Shown in pieces: positions 1 to 5,728 of a stretch of 5,728 bases of DNA. The stretch spans positions 1 to 5,728 of the forward strand of contig JAOZTQ010000101.1 in assembly GCA_029939085.1 (NCBI GenBank). The letters run 5' to 3'. Each line of letters begins with the position of its first letter. The first letter of the stretch is position 1. The position numbers and the translations under genes were made by a program. The stretch is from Candidatus Nanopelagicales bacterium. GTDB lineage: Bacteria > Actinomycetota > Actinomycetes > S36-B12 > GCA-2699445. The notes under the pieces were generated by a model, which was not told the DNA's origin, did not search any database, and was given only the letters and a program-made list of their open reading frames with translations.

Positions 1-798
1 GCGCAGGCAGCGTTTTGTCACCTGCAACCGCCAGCGACGTTCCAACCGAGTGAAAAGCTCATTCGGACGATCAAGATGGAAGGACACCATAGGCGCCAGG
101 ACAAATACTTCGTCTAGACCTTGTCCGGCTAAAAGATCCACATTCGTGGCTGACCAGGTTCCCCCGTCGATATATTCCCTATCGCCGATCTTCATGGGAC
201 TGAACCATCCAGGTATGGCACACGAAGCCATAACTGCGTCCGATAATGGCGCAACTGGGGCGCCCGCTTTTCCGAACGCTACGCGCTGACCATCGGCGTA
301 ATCTAAGGCCACGACCCAGACATTCTCGTGCGGCGACCATTCATCCATCGGAGTGACTGCTTCGACGAGGTGTCCAACCCGCGCCAATGAGCCAGTGCCA
401 ATGGGCAAAAATCCGCTTAGCACCGCTGTTGGCGGCATATTTCGACCCCGACGCAGGCTGGTGCCAATCAGTTTTGCGGAACCTGGACCCAGGAGTCGAG
501 GTCGTTTGGGTCGACCACTACCCGTCGCCTTCTCATAATCGAAGGAATAGCCAGCTAGCGGGCCCTCCGTAATCGCGTGACCGCGCTGATGAGACAACAT
601 CTGTTCACTTGAGACACCCGCACCTAGCAGGGCGACTAGGACTGATCCAGCAGAAGTTCCCACTAAAACGTCGCACTCTCGCGGATCAAATCCGTGAACT
701 TCCTTGAGCGCATTGAGCGCACCCACCATCCAGGCCGCCCCAAGCACACCACCGCCACCAAGGACAAGGCCCCGGCGGATGGTTCGTCGAGCGGCCAT
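1..798 (-). CDS. Patatin-like phospholipase family protein (C-terminus cut by the left edge)
   Basis: The frame opens at ATG 798 and stays open for exactly 266 codons to base 1 without a stop, so the C-terminus is missing. All patatin landmarks are visible. A glycine-rich oxyanion loop, GGGGVLG, lies at residues 14-20. The nucleophile elbow GTSAG at 47-51 makes Ser49 the catalytic serine. ASCAIPG, usual just before the catalytic Asp segment, is at 191-197. DGG at 211-213 makes Asp211 the second member of the Ser-Asp dyad. Family members hydrolyse acyl ester bonds of phospholipids or neutral lipids. There is no signal peptide or membrane segment, so a cytoplasmic or peripheral enzyme is expected. 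Bacterial members are commonly around 300 residues, so most of the protein is present. It starts 61 bases after the stop of the WS/DGAT gene on the same strand, which suggests co-transcription and a role in lipid turnover. The substrate cannot be read from sequence. Confidence 0.93.
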   Translation of the reverse strand, partial: MAARRTIRRGLVLGGGGVLGAAWMVGALNALKEVHGFDPRECDVLVGTSAGSVLVALLGAGVSSEQMLSHQRGHAITEGPLAGYSFDYEKATGSGRPKRPRLLGPGSAKLIGTSLRRGRNMPPTAVLSGFLPIGTGSLARVGHLVEAVTPMDEWSPHENVWVVALDYADGQRVAFGKAGAPVAPLSDAVMASCAIPGWFSPMKIGDREYIDGGTWSATNVDLLAGQGLDEVFVLAPMVSFHLDRPNELFTRLERRWRLQVTKRCLR

Positions 799-805
799 AG
801 CCTTA

Positions 806-810
806 CCTTA
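806..810 (-). promoter_or_regulatory. Ribosome binding site for the patatin-like gene
   Basis: On the minus strand a TAAGG pentamer occurs twice in tandem just before ATG 798. The distal AAGG (809-806) is 7 bases from the start codon, a normal spacing. The proximal copy (804-801) is only 2 bases away and probably too close. This supports ATG 798 as the start. No separate promoter is recognisable in the 61-base gap. Confidence 0.5.
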
Positions 811-859
811 CGTGTCGAGACAAGAACTTTGCGTAGCAGGATAGCCGCGAACGGCTGCG

Positions 860-2278
860 CTATGCCTTAACGGTACGCCTTCTGCCGCTAGGCGTCGTTG
901 TATCGAGCAATTCGGACAAAGCTGCGACAATGCAGTCAGAAAGGACATCAATGTCGGGCATAGCATCTCGATCAGCGTTCAGTCCGAAATACACTCCACC
1001 GTCGTAAGAGGTAAGCCCAACGCTTACAGCCTGATTCTTCGACAACGGCACCACCGGGTAGGCGGCCACCATTTTTGATCCGCCAGCGTAAAGCGGGAAC
1101 TGCGGCCCAGGAACGTTAGTTACCACGAGATTCCACACCCGCCGAGTCAAACCGCTAGCGGCACGAGCTCCCGCGGCATGCAAGGTTGGCGGAGCAAATC
1201 CGGTCAACCCCACCAGGGCCTGAGCCCCCATTGCCTGGCCGCTCGACTTAAGCTGTCCCATCTCGAATGCGACCCGCTGGAGCCGGACGACCGGATCTGG
1301 CTCCCCCACCGGTAAATCACATAGGAACGCGGCGACGTGATTACCTTCGGTCGAGTCAGTTTCGGGTCGCACACTGACCGGTACCAGCGCTCGCATCGTG
1401 CTTCGAGGTGACAGATTTTCACCCCGAGTCATGAGCCATTCCCGAAGAGCACCAGCGAGAACCGCCAAAACTACATCGTTCACGGTGCCACCATGGGCTT
1501 TGCGAATTCGTTTGTAGTCGTCAAGACGAGTATCAGCTGTGCCGTATCGGCGCTGTTCGCCAATCTCGACGTTCAGAGGACTGCTATCCGGTGGTCGCAC
1601 CACCGTGGCCGCAGCACTTAACACCCCGGCCATATTGCGCCCGATTCCTACCGCACTCTCCCGCACGTCACTTAGACCGGCGCGCACTGACTCCATCACG
1701 GTGGCTGGCGAACGCAGAGCATCGGCCATACCACCGGCGAGTAACTCAAATGAGGATGGCTCCCTAGCCGGGCGCCATACGTCAGTACCCATCTGACGCG
1801 GTTCCGGAGTGACATCCAGAATCACTTGTCCAATGTCGACGGCGGCCATACCGTCCACCATCGCGTGATGACTCTTGGTCAAGATCGCAAAGCGACCCCC
1901 TTCAAGACCCTCGATCAAGTACATCTCCCAGAGTGGACGAGATAGATCGAGGGGCCGCGACATTATTCGAGCGACTAATTCACGAAGCTGCCCATCTGTT
2001 CCTGGACGTGGCAGCGCTGAGCGGCGCACGTGATAGGTAACGTCGAAGGACTCGTCATCGACCCAAACCGGATTAGCCAATCTGCCCGGCACTCTGCGGA
2101 TTCGTTGCCGGTAACGAGGGACAAAAGCAATGCGCGTCCTGATCAACTGCACTAGTCGATCGTGATCGAATCCATCTGCCGGAGCCTCAAAGACCGCCAC
2201 ACTTCCAACGTGCATAGGGGTTGTCGGCTCCTCCAAATAGAGGAACGACACGTCGAGCGGGCTCAGCCGGTCTGCCAC
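860..2278 (-). CDS. WS/DGAT family O-acyltransferase (wax ester synthase / diacylglycerol acyltransferase)
   Basis: This 472-residue protein belongs to the bifunctional family that moves an acyl group from acyl-CoA to diacylglycerol or a fatty alcohol, making triacylglycerol or wax ester at the inner face of the membrane. From the GTG start, the N-terminus carries RLSPLDVSFLYLE, then TTPMHVG, both typical of the family. PLWEMYLIEGL begins at about residue 115. The active-site motif HHAMVDG is at 137-143, with His138 the expected general base. NDVVLAVLAGAL starts at 267, TNVPGP is at about 387-392, and YDGGVYFGLNAD is at 425-436. The open frame extends upstream to a TTG at 2365. I prefer GTG 2278 because AGGAGG lies 4 bases before it and family homology begins right there, giving a usual family length. 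It probably leads a transcript with the patatin-like gene. Preference for wax or triacylglycerol cannot be told from sequence. Confidence 0.95.
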   Translation of the reverse strand: MADRLSPLDVSFLYLEEPTTPMHVGSVAVFEAPADGFDHDRLVQLIRTRIAFVPRYRQRIRRVPGRLANPVWVDDESFDVTYHVRRSALPRPGTDGQLRELVARIMSRPLDLSRPLWEMYLIEGLEGGRFAILTKSHHAMVDGMAAVDIGQVILDVTPEPRQMGTDVWRPAREPSSFELLAGGMADALRSPATVMESVRAGLSDVRESAVGIGRNMAGVLSAAATVVRPPDSSPLNVEIGEQRRYGTADTRLDDYKRIRKAHGGTVNDVVLAVLAGALREWLMTRGENLSPRSTMRALVPVSVRPETDSTEGNHVAAFLCDLPVGEPDPVVRLQRVAFEMGQLKSSGQAMGAQALVGLTGFAPPTLHAAGARAASGLTRRVWNLVVTNVPGPQFPLYAGGSKMVAAYPVVPLSKNQAVSVGLTSYDGGVYFGLNADRDAMPDIDVLSDCIVAALSELLDTTTPSGRRRTVKA

Positions 2279-2282
2279 AGGG

Positions 2283-2288
2283 CCTCCT
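2283..2288 (-). promoter_or_regulatory. Shine-Dalgarno AGGAGG that sets the WS/DGAT start
   Basis: A perfect AGGAGG on the minus strand (2288-2283) sits 4 bases before GTG 2278. The spacing is slightly short but acceptable. It decides against the in-frame TTG at 2365, which would add 29 residues with no resemblance to the family N-terminus. Confidence 0.7.
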
Positions 2289-2400
2289 ATCGTCCTCTCT
2301 AGTATCCACGCGAGCCAGATCGGATCGATCAGGGCATGCCGCGGACTTCGGCGAAACCATGGCAATTCGCCGGTCGACCCTCACGATTCACGTGTCCTAC

Positions 2401-2413
2401 GGATTCGGAATCC
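2401..2413. repeat. Short palindrome GGATTC-G-GAATCC upstream of the WS/DGAT gene
   Basis: Six-base arms flank a single central base, about 120 bases before the WS/DGAT start. A further GAATCC half-site lies at 2425-2430. Size and position would suit an operator for a dimeric regulator, but I recognise no known consensus and chance is possible. Confidence 0.3.
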
Positions 2414-2478
2414 CCATAACGGGTGAATCCAATGCCTCAATAACTATCCGCGTTGCCATCGTGGCTCAAAGGTAGTCA

Positions 2479-2499
2479 CCATTAGGTATTCCATTAGGT
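2479..2499. repeat. Direct repeat CCATTAGGT x2, 12-base period
   Basis: Identical nonamers CCATTAGGT occupy 2479-2487 and 2491-2499, separated by ATT. They lie about 200 bases upstream of the WS/DGAT start. They could be regulator binding sites or a trivial local duplication. Nothing else in the window repeats the unit. Confidence 0.4.
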
Positions 2500-2760
2500 C
2501 GTTGCCCCGACACCCATCTCCAGGCCCCGACCCAGATGGAAACAAGTTCATAGCGTGAACAGGCACACGACGGAGTCAGAACTGGTTCCTGCTTTAGTCG
2601 CCGATCGGATAGCCGACGGTTCTGTGATTTATGTCCCGGAAGAACGGTGACTCAGGAAACACACCGGGACCGCAGGAAGATTGGGGACAAGAGAAAGCAA
2701 CCGAGGCCAGGGCTCACCTGTACAGCTATCGAACAACTCCCGTAGCGGGTCATACCGCTG

Positions 2761-2812
2761 CAAAGAGCCGGGGCCCTCGCACCCGTAGAGTGAGGGCCCC
2801 GGTTTCTCTTTG
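2761..2812. terminator. Strong hairpin, probable Rho-independent terminator, possibly bidirectional
   Basis: An 11-bp perfect stem, CCGGGGCCCTC (2768-2778) against GAGGGCCCCGG (2792-2802), closes a 13-base loop. Outside it, CAAAGAG (2761-2767) can pair with CTCTTTG (2806-2812) past a 3-base TTT bulge, extending the stem by 7 bp. The hairpin lies about 90 bases after the stop of the minus-strand MMPL gene, so ending that transcript is the natural role. The T-rich tail is better on the plus strand (TTTCTCTTTGTTT) than on the minus strand (CTCTTTG), so it may act both ways or mainly on plus-strand RNA. Confidence 0.75.
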
Positions 2813-2903
2813 TTTCGTTCGGCCGAACAACCAGGTGCGAGTCATCATTAACCGGAAAGTTATGAATCCGCTGGAACTTTGGTTCGTATGCGGAACACGC
2901 TAG

Positions 2904-5728
2904 CTATTGCTCGGTGTTACCGGTCTCAGCGCCAGACGTCGCCGCGTGAACCTGTTCCGCCGCTTGCGACTCCTCCGCAAGTTTTTGTTCTAACGCTCTT
3001 CCCTCAAGGTCGAGATCGGGCAAAATGCGGTCAAGAAATCCGGGTAACCACCATGTACCGCGGTTGAAGATCGTCAGAGCGGCTGGACCCAGTAACAAGA
3101 CCAAAAAGGCAGCGAACGCCACCGCAGCGGTGAGGCCGATTCCAAATTGCTTCACCACCGGGTCTGGGTTGATGACGAAACTGCCAAAGACACTGATCAT
3201 GATGAGCGCTGCAGTAACGATCACCTTAGCGGCCGACGCGACACCAGCCTTTACGGCTGCCCTGGGACTTTTTCCGGAAGCGTGTTCGCCCTGAATCGTA
3301 CTCATCATGAAAACCTGGTAGTCCATCGAAAGCCCGAACAGAGCTGCGAACATCATCAGCGGTACGTAACTCACTACTGGAACCGTGCCATAGGCACTCG
3401 GTAGTCCGATTGCGTCCAGACCCCAGCCCCACTGGAAAATCACGGTGACTAGACCGAAGGAAGCGCACGCGGCCAGAAGATTTGATATCGCGGCCTGCAG
3501 CGGAATCAAAAGAGATCTGAACGCGATGAGTAGCAAGATCGAACTCAACAGTGTCACCGTCAGGATCACCAGAAGCATCTTGGCGGAGATGAGCGATGCT
3601 AGATCAATATTAGCCGCAGTAGTGCCGCCGACATCCGCAGTCATACCGGGAGAAAGCGCAGCCGGGATTACATCATTACGTTCCTGTTCCACAAGGGCGG
3701 CCGTCTTGGTAGCCGCGGGTCGGCTTTTCGCGATCACACTCATCGTCAGCGCAGTACCGGCCTCATTGATCTGTGGTGGTGTAACCAAGTCAACATCTGA
3801 GGGTTCCGCTAGTGCGTTTTGTAACTTCACGATTCGAGGATCCGTACCCCTGGCGTCTCCGCCAGCGGCGGTCAATTCCTTAGTTAATTTCTTTTGCAGT
3901 TTTTCTGCTTGCGCCTGCTCTGCCTGCGCCTGTTCGAACTCAGCCTCCAACTCGGCGGCACTCTGCTCAAGTGCTGCCGCTGCTGCTTCGAGTTCAGCTG
4001 CTTCCTGTGCCAGATCTCGCGCTTCAGCAGCTAGTCGTTGCGCCTCCCGCAGAAGTTTTTCTTCCTCAGAGGTAAGCCGCGCCGCCCGCTTAACCAAGAC
4101 TGCGGCCTCCTGGGCAAGTCGCTGAACTTCTGCTTGCAACTTTCGAGTTTGTTCGGCGAGCTGTGCGAGCTGTTGCTCATTTGCACGCAACTCCCCCCGC
4201 AGTTGGATCTCCGCCTGCTGTAACCGGGCTAGGTCTTGTTCGAGTTCAGCTCTGACCACAGGATCCGTGGCTGCAGCTATACGCAGCTGCAACTCACGTT
4301 GTCTCAGCTCGTTGAGTGCAAGTTCCCGCAAGAGAGTTCGCATCTGAACGAGAATTTCTCGATCGGTAGGCGAAAGTTGCGCAAGATTAGCCGTGAGCTG
4401 CTGCTCAATCTGCTGTTGCTCCCGTTGTGCTTGGGCAAGTGCAAGCTTCAACACCTGTTCGATCGCTGGATCAGTTGCCCGGGAAATCGTTAACTTAAGC
4501 TTCTCGATGTACAGCTCGTTCGCCGCAGCTCGGGCAATCAGGCGCTTTTCCTCCGCAAGGATTGCCTGACCCTCGGGGGATAGTTGTTGCTCTAACGCCG
4601 CAAATTCCTGACGTAGTTGCTCGGCACGCGACTGAGCCGCCGTTAACTCTCGCTCTAACTCCTGGATAACGACAGGGTCATCCGGTTGAGCCAAAACTTC
4701 TTCGATAAAGGCTTGTTCAACTAAGTTGATACCGAGTTTCGCCGCGAGTTTTGCCTGACTTACGACGACGCCATCCGCCTCGGCCTCCAGCTGCTTTGCC
4801 TGAGCCGCTATCTGTTTCCGCTGTTTCTCCAACTTCTTCTTCTCGTCAGCGAGCTGTCGCACTTGTTGAGCTAAGCCCTGTTCCGCGTCCGCTAGCGTGG
4901 CCGCCTCACTTTCCAGTGCCGCGAACTGGACCAGTAGTTCTGCTTCTTGCGCCTCTAATAGAGACTGTTGCGCCTCCAGCGCCTCTTGCTCTGCGGGCAG
5001 GGTCTGCTGGGCCGATTCCAACGAAGCTTTGAGCGACTGCGCCTCGTTGTATTGCTTCTCGTATTTGTCGCTAGGCGTTGCTTTCGGATTGATACTTACC
5101 GCGACTAAAAGCGGACCGTTGTAGCCAGGGCCGAATCCATCCGACATCAGGTCATAGGCCTCACGCTCGGAGGTCCCAGGCGGCGATACCGACAGGTCCT
5201 CTTGACCCAACGTCATCGAGGTGACGGGAATAGCGATCGGAAGCAGAAGAGCTGCTGCCACGAGAGTACTGAGCCAGGGTCGCTTTGTGACTAAAGCTGC
5301 CCATCGACCTGCGATCGGATGATCGGTTCGCCGCCCCACGAACGGCACACGAACGGCTCCGATTCCTTTGCCAATAATCGCGAGCACCGCTGGGAGCAAC
5401 GTGACTGCAGCCAGAACCGCTCCTACTACAGCCACGGCCGCCGCGAATCCAAGTGCTGCGATGAATGGGATACCGGCTACCTGTAGCGACACCAAGGCGA
5501 TCACTACGGTGCTGCCGGCAAAAATAATTGCACCGCCACTCGTAGCCACCGCTCGACCGGCTGCCACTTTAGGGGCTAGACCGGCACCCACGACGTAGCC
5601 TCGATATCGACTAACCAGGAAGAGCGCGTAGTCGATCCCTACTCCGAGCCCGATCATTCGCGCAATCGTCACGCCGATGGAAGGCGTTTCCACGACAGTG
5701 CCCAGCAACCAGATACCCGAGAGTCCAA
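2904..5728 (-). CDS. MMPL family (RND superfamily) transporter with giant coiled-coil insert, N-terminus cut by the right edge
   Basis: The frame runs from stop TAG at 2904 through the right edge with no stop, so TM1, the first outer domain and about TM2-3 lie outside. Residues here are counted from the TTG at 5708, which is not the true start. Visible in order are TM4 with GVGIDYALF (Asp26-Tyr27), TM5 (about 56-78), TM6 (about 81-113), a cytoplasmic loop, TM7 (about 145-166), the second outer domain, TM8-9 (about 708-760), TM10 with GLSMDYQVF (Asp796-Tyr797), TM11-12 (about 823-880) and the family-typical tail WWLPGFLDRILP. The two Asp-Tyr pairs match the proton relay known in mycobacterial MmpL3. 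Members of the family export lipids, siderophores or drugs using proton flow; this cargo is unknown. The outer domain is split after LLVAVSINPKA (about 200-210) by some 400 helical residues and resumes near 623. At 940 or more residues the fragment already exceeds the usual 700-750 of simple actinobacterial members. Confidence 0.95.
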   Translation of the reverse strand, partial: GLSGIWLLGTVVETPSIGVTIARMIGLGVGIDYALFLVSRYRGYVVGAGLAPKVAAGRAVATSGGAIIFAGSTVVIALVSLQVAGIPFIAALGFAAAVAVVGAVLAAVTLLPAVLAIIGKGIGAVRVPFVGRRTDHPIAGRWAALVTKRPWLSTLVAAALLLPIAIPVTSMTLGQEDLSVSPPGTSEREAYDLMSDGFGPGYNGPLLVAVSINPKATPSDKYEKQYNEAQSLKASLESAQQTLPAEQEALEAQQSLLEAQEAELLVQFAALESEAATLADAEQGLAQQVRQLADEKKKLEKQRKQIAAQAKQLEAEADGVVVSQAKLAAKLGINLVEQAFIEEVLAQPDDPVVIQELERELTAAQSRAEQLRQEFAALEQQLSPEGQAILAEEKRLIARAAANELYIEKLKLTISRATDPAIEQVLKLALAQAQREQQQIEQQLTANLAQLSPTDREILVQMRTLLRELALNELRQRELQLRIAAATDPVVRAELEQDLARLQQAEIQLRGELRANEQQLAQLAEQTRKLQAEVQRLAQEAAVLVKRAARLTSEEEKLLREAQRLAAEARDLAQEAAELEAAAAALEQSAAELEAEFEQAQAEQAQAEKLQKKLTKELTAAGGDARGTDPRIVKLQNALAEPSDVDLVTPPQINEAGTALTMSVIAKSRPAATKTAALVEQERNDVIPAALSPGMTADVGGTTAANIDLASLISAKMLLVILTVTLLSSILLLIAFRSLLIPLQAAISNLLAACASFGLVTVIFQWGWGLDAIGLPSAYGTVPVVSYVPLMMFAALFGLSMDYQVFMMSTIQGEHASGKSPRAAVKAGVASAAKVIVTAALIMISVFGSFVINPDPVVKQFGIGLTAAVAFAAFLVLLLGPAALTIFNRGTWWLPGFLDRILPDLDLEGRALEQKLAEESQAAEQVHAATSGAETGNTEQ
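3873..5066 (-). other. Coiled-coil insert in the second extracytoplasmic domain of the MMPL transporter
   Basis: Fragment residues 215-612 are rich in Ala, Gln, Glu, Leu and Arg/Lys. I see no Cys, His or Trp and very few Gly. Pro occurs only at 238, 342, 345, 378, 414, 447 and 483. Hydrophobic residues recur every 7 positions without a break at 230, 237, 244 and onward to 321 (14 positions, nearly all Leu). They do so again at 489, 496, 503 and onward to 587 (15 positions, all Leu except Asn510). The two arms are nearly equal in length (91 and 98 residues), which fits an antiparallel hairpin folding back to the membrane domain. By known topology of the family the insert faces outward. In mycobacterial MmpL4/MmpL5 a shorter coiled coil occupies the same loop, so this is best read as an enlarged version, perhaps arisen independently. 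Confidence 0.85.
4269..4682 (-). repeat. Two full copies of a 69-residue (207-base) tandem repeat inside the coiled-coil insert
   Basis: Unit 1 is fragment residues 343-411 and unit 2 is 412-480. A partial third unit (481 to about 516) runs on into the right heptad arm. Landmarks recur at exactly 69 residues: Asp-Pro at 344, 413 and 482; Leu-Ser-Pro at 376-378 and 445-447; Asn-Glu-Leu at 397-399 and 466-468. Leu at 351/355, 420/424 and 489/493 also keep the step. The units are diverged in DNA, so the duplication is old and not a slippage artefact. Ser/Thr/Asp followed by Pro and then an acidic residue is typical of a helix N-cap. Each unit may therefore be two helices of about 33 and 36 residues. 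Confidence 0.8.

Larger units (their letters stand above)
2279..2903. other. Intergenic region without a confident gene
   Basis: This is the leader and probable promoter region of the WS/DGAT gene plus the trailer of the MMPL gene. The minus strand has a loose promoter-like pair, TTGAGC (2468-2463) and GATAGT (2447-2442), 15 bases apart. That is short of the usual 17, so I do not call it. The only strong structure is the hairpin at 2761-2812. Short repeats at 2401-2413 and 2479-2499 are listed separately. Open frames here, including a plus-strand one at 2631-2903 that runs through the hairpin, have no recognisable domain and no good ribosome binding site. No tRNA-like cloverleaf was found on either strand. 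Confidence 0.7.

Noticed and set aside
843..856. Small hairpin AGCCG-CGAA-CGGCT just after the WS/DGAT stop, as a terminator
   Set aside because: The stem is only 5 bp and no T-run follows on the minus strand. The next gene follows closely with its own ribosome binding site, so read-through is more likely.
2279..2365. A 29-residue N-terminal extension of the WS/DGAT from an in-frame TTG
   Set aside because: The AGGAGG is placed for GTG 2278, family similarity begins at that codon, and the extension matches nothing familiar.
2390..2430. A T-arm-like sequence (GGATTCGGAATCC) suggesting a tRNA
   Set aside because: No acceptor, D or anticodon stems can be formed around it on either strand.
2631..2903. 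A 90-residue plus-strand open frame in the intergenic region
   Set aside because: It reads straight through the strong hairpin at 2761-2812, has no ribosome binding site or recognisable domain, and its sequence is low in hydrophobic structure.
3445..4125. A 226-residue plus-strand open frame, Ala/Ser rich, antisense to the MMPL gene
   Set aside because: It is the mirror of the coiled-coil coding sequence. The Ala/Ser/Cys-rich composition comes from reading Leu/Ala/Glu/Gln codons backwards, and the minus-strand frame is backed by clear family motifs.
3873..5066. Fusion of the transporter to an SMC-like or cytoskeletal protein
   Set aside because: Any resemblance is only composition and heptads. 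No ATPase or hinge motif is present, and the outer domain of the transporter resumes cleanly after the insert.
5706..5708. TTG at 5708 as the true start of the MMPL gene
   Set aside because: The frame is open to the window edge, and the protein would begin at TM4, lacking half of the first repeat of the transporter. It is a cut gene, not a short one.

Overview
The window looks like a piece of an actinobacterial chromosome. Base composition is roughly mid-50s % GC by eye (not counted in full). It combines a wax ester synthase/diacylglycerol acyltransferase, a patatin-like lipase and an MMPL-type (RND superfamily) transporter, a lipid-handling set typical of Actinomycetota. I cannot name genus or species. 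The taxonomic call is inference from gene content.

Layout: every convincing gene lies on the minus strand, so transcription runs right to left. From the right edge, 5728-2904 holds the C-terminal part of a very large MMPL transporter whose N-terminus lies outside the window. A strong GC-rich hairpin at 2761-2812 lies about 90 bases past its stop. The roughly 625 bases from 2279 to 2903 hold no confident gene, only the hairpin, two short repeat structures and a speculative 31-residue ORF on the plus strand. Next comes a WS/DGAT acyltransferase (2278-860, GTG start behind a good Shine-Dalgarno), then after 61 bases a patatin-like phospholipase (798 to beyond the left edge). These two probably form one transcript. 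One enzyme builds neutral lipid and the other is of a class that hydrolyses acyl esters, so a storage-lipid turnover unit is plausible but not proven.

The most interesting object is the transporter. Its second extracytoplasmic domain (between TM7 and TM8) is split by about 400 residues of almost pure helix. Two long leucine-heptad arms (fragment residues 230-321 and 489-587) flank an exact 69-residue tandem repeat marked by TDP and LSP helix caps. The geometry suggests a long antiparallel coiled-coil stalk with a repeat-built tip, projecting outward from a lipid pump. The position matches the coiled-coil domain of mycobacterial MmpL4/MmpL5, but the insert is much longer. The TM12 Asp and Arg usual in this family also appear to be missing.

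No tRNA, rRNA, insertion sequence, CRISPR array or prophage gene was seen.
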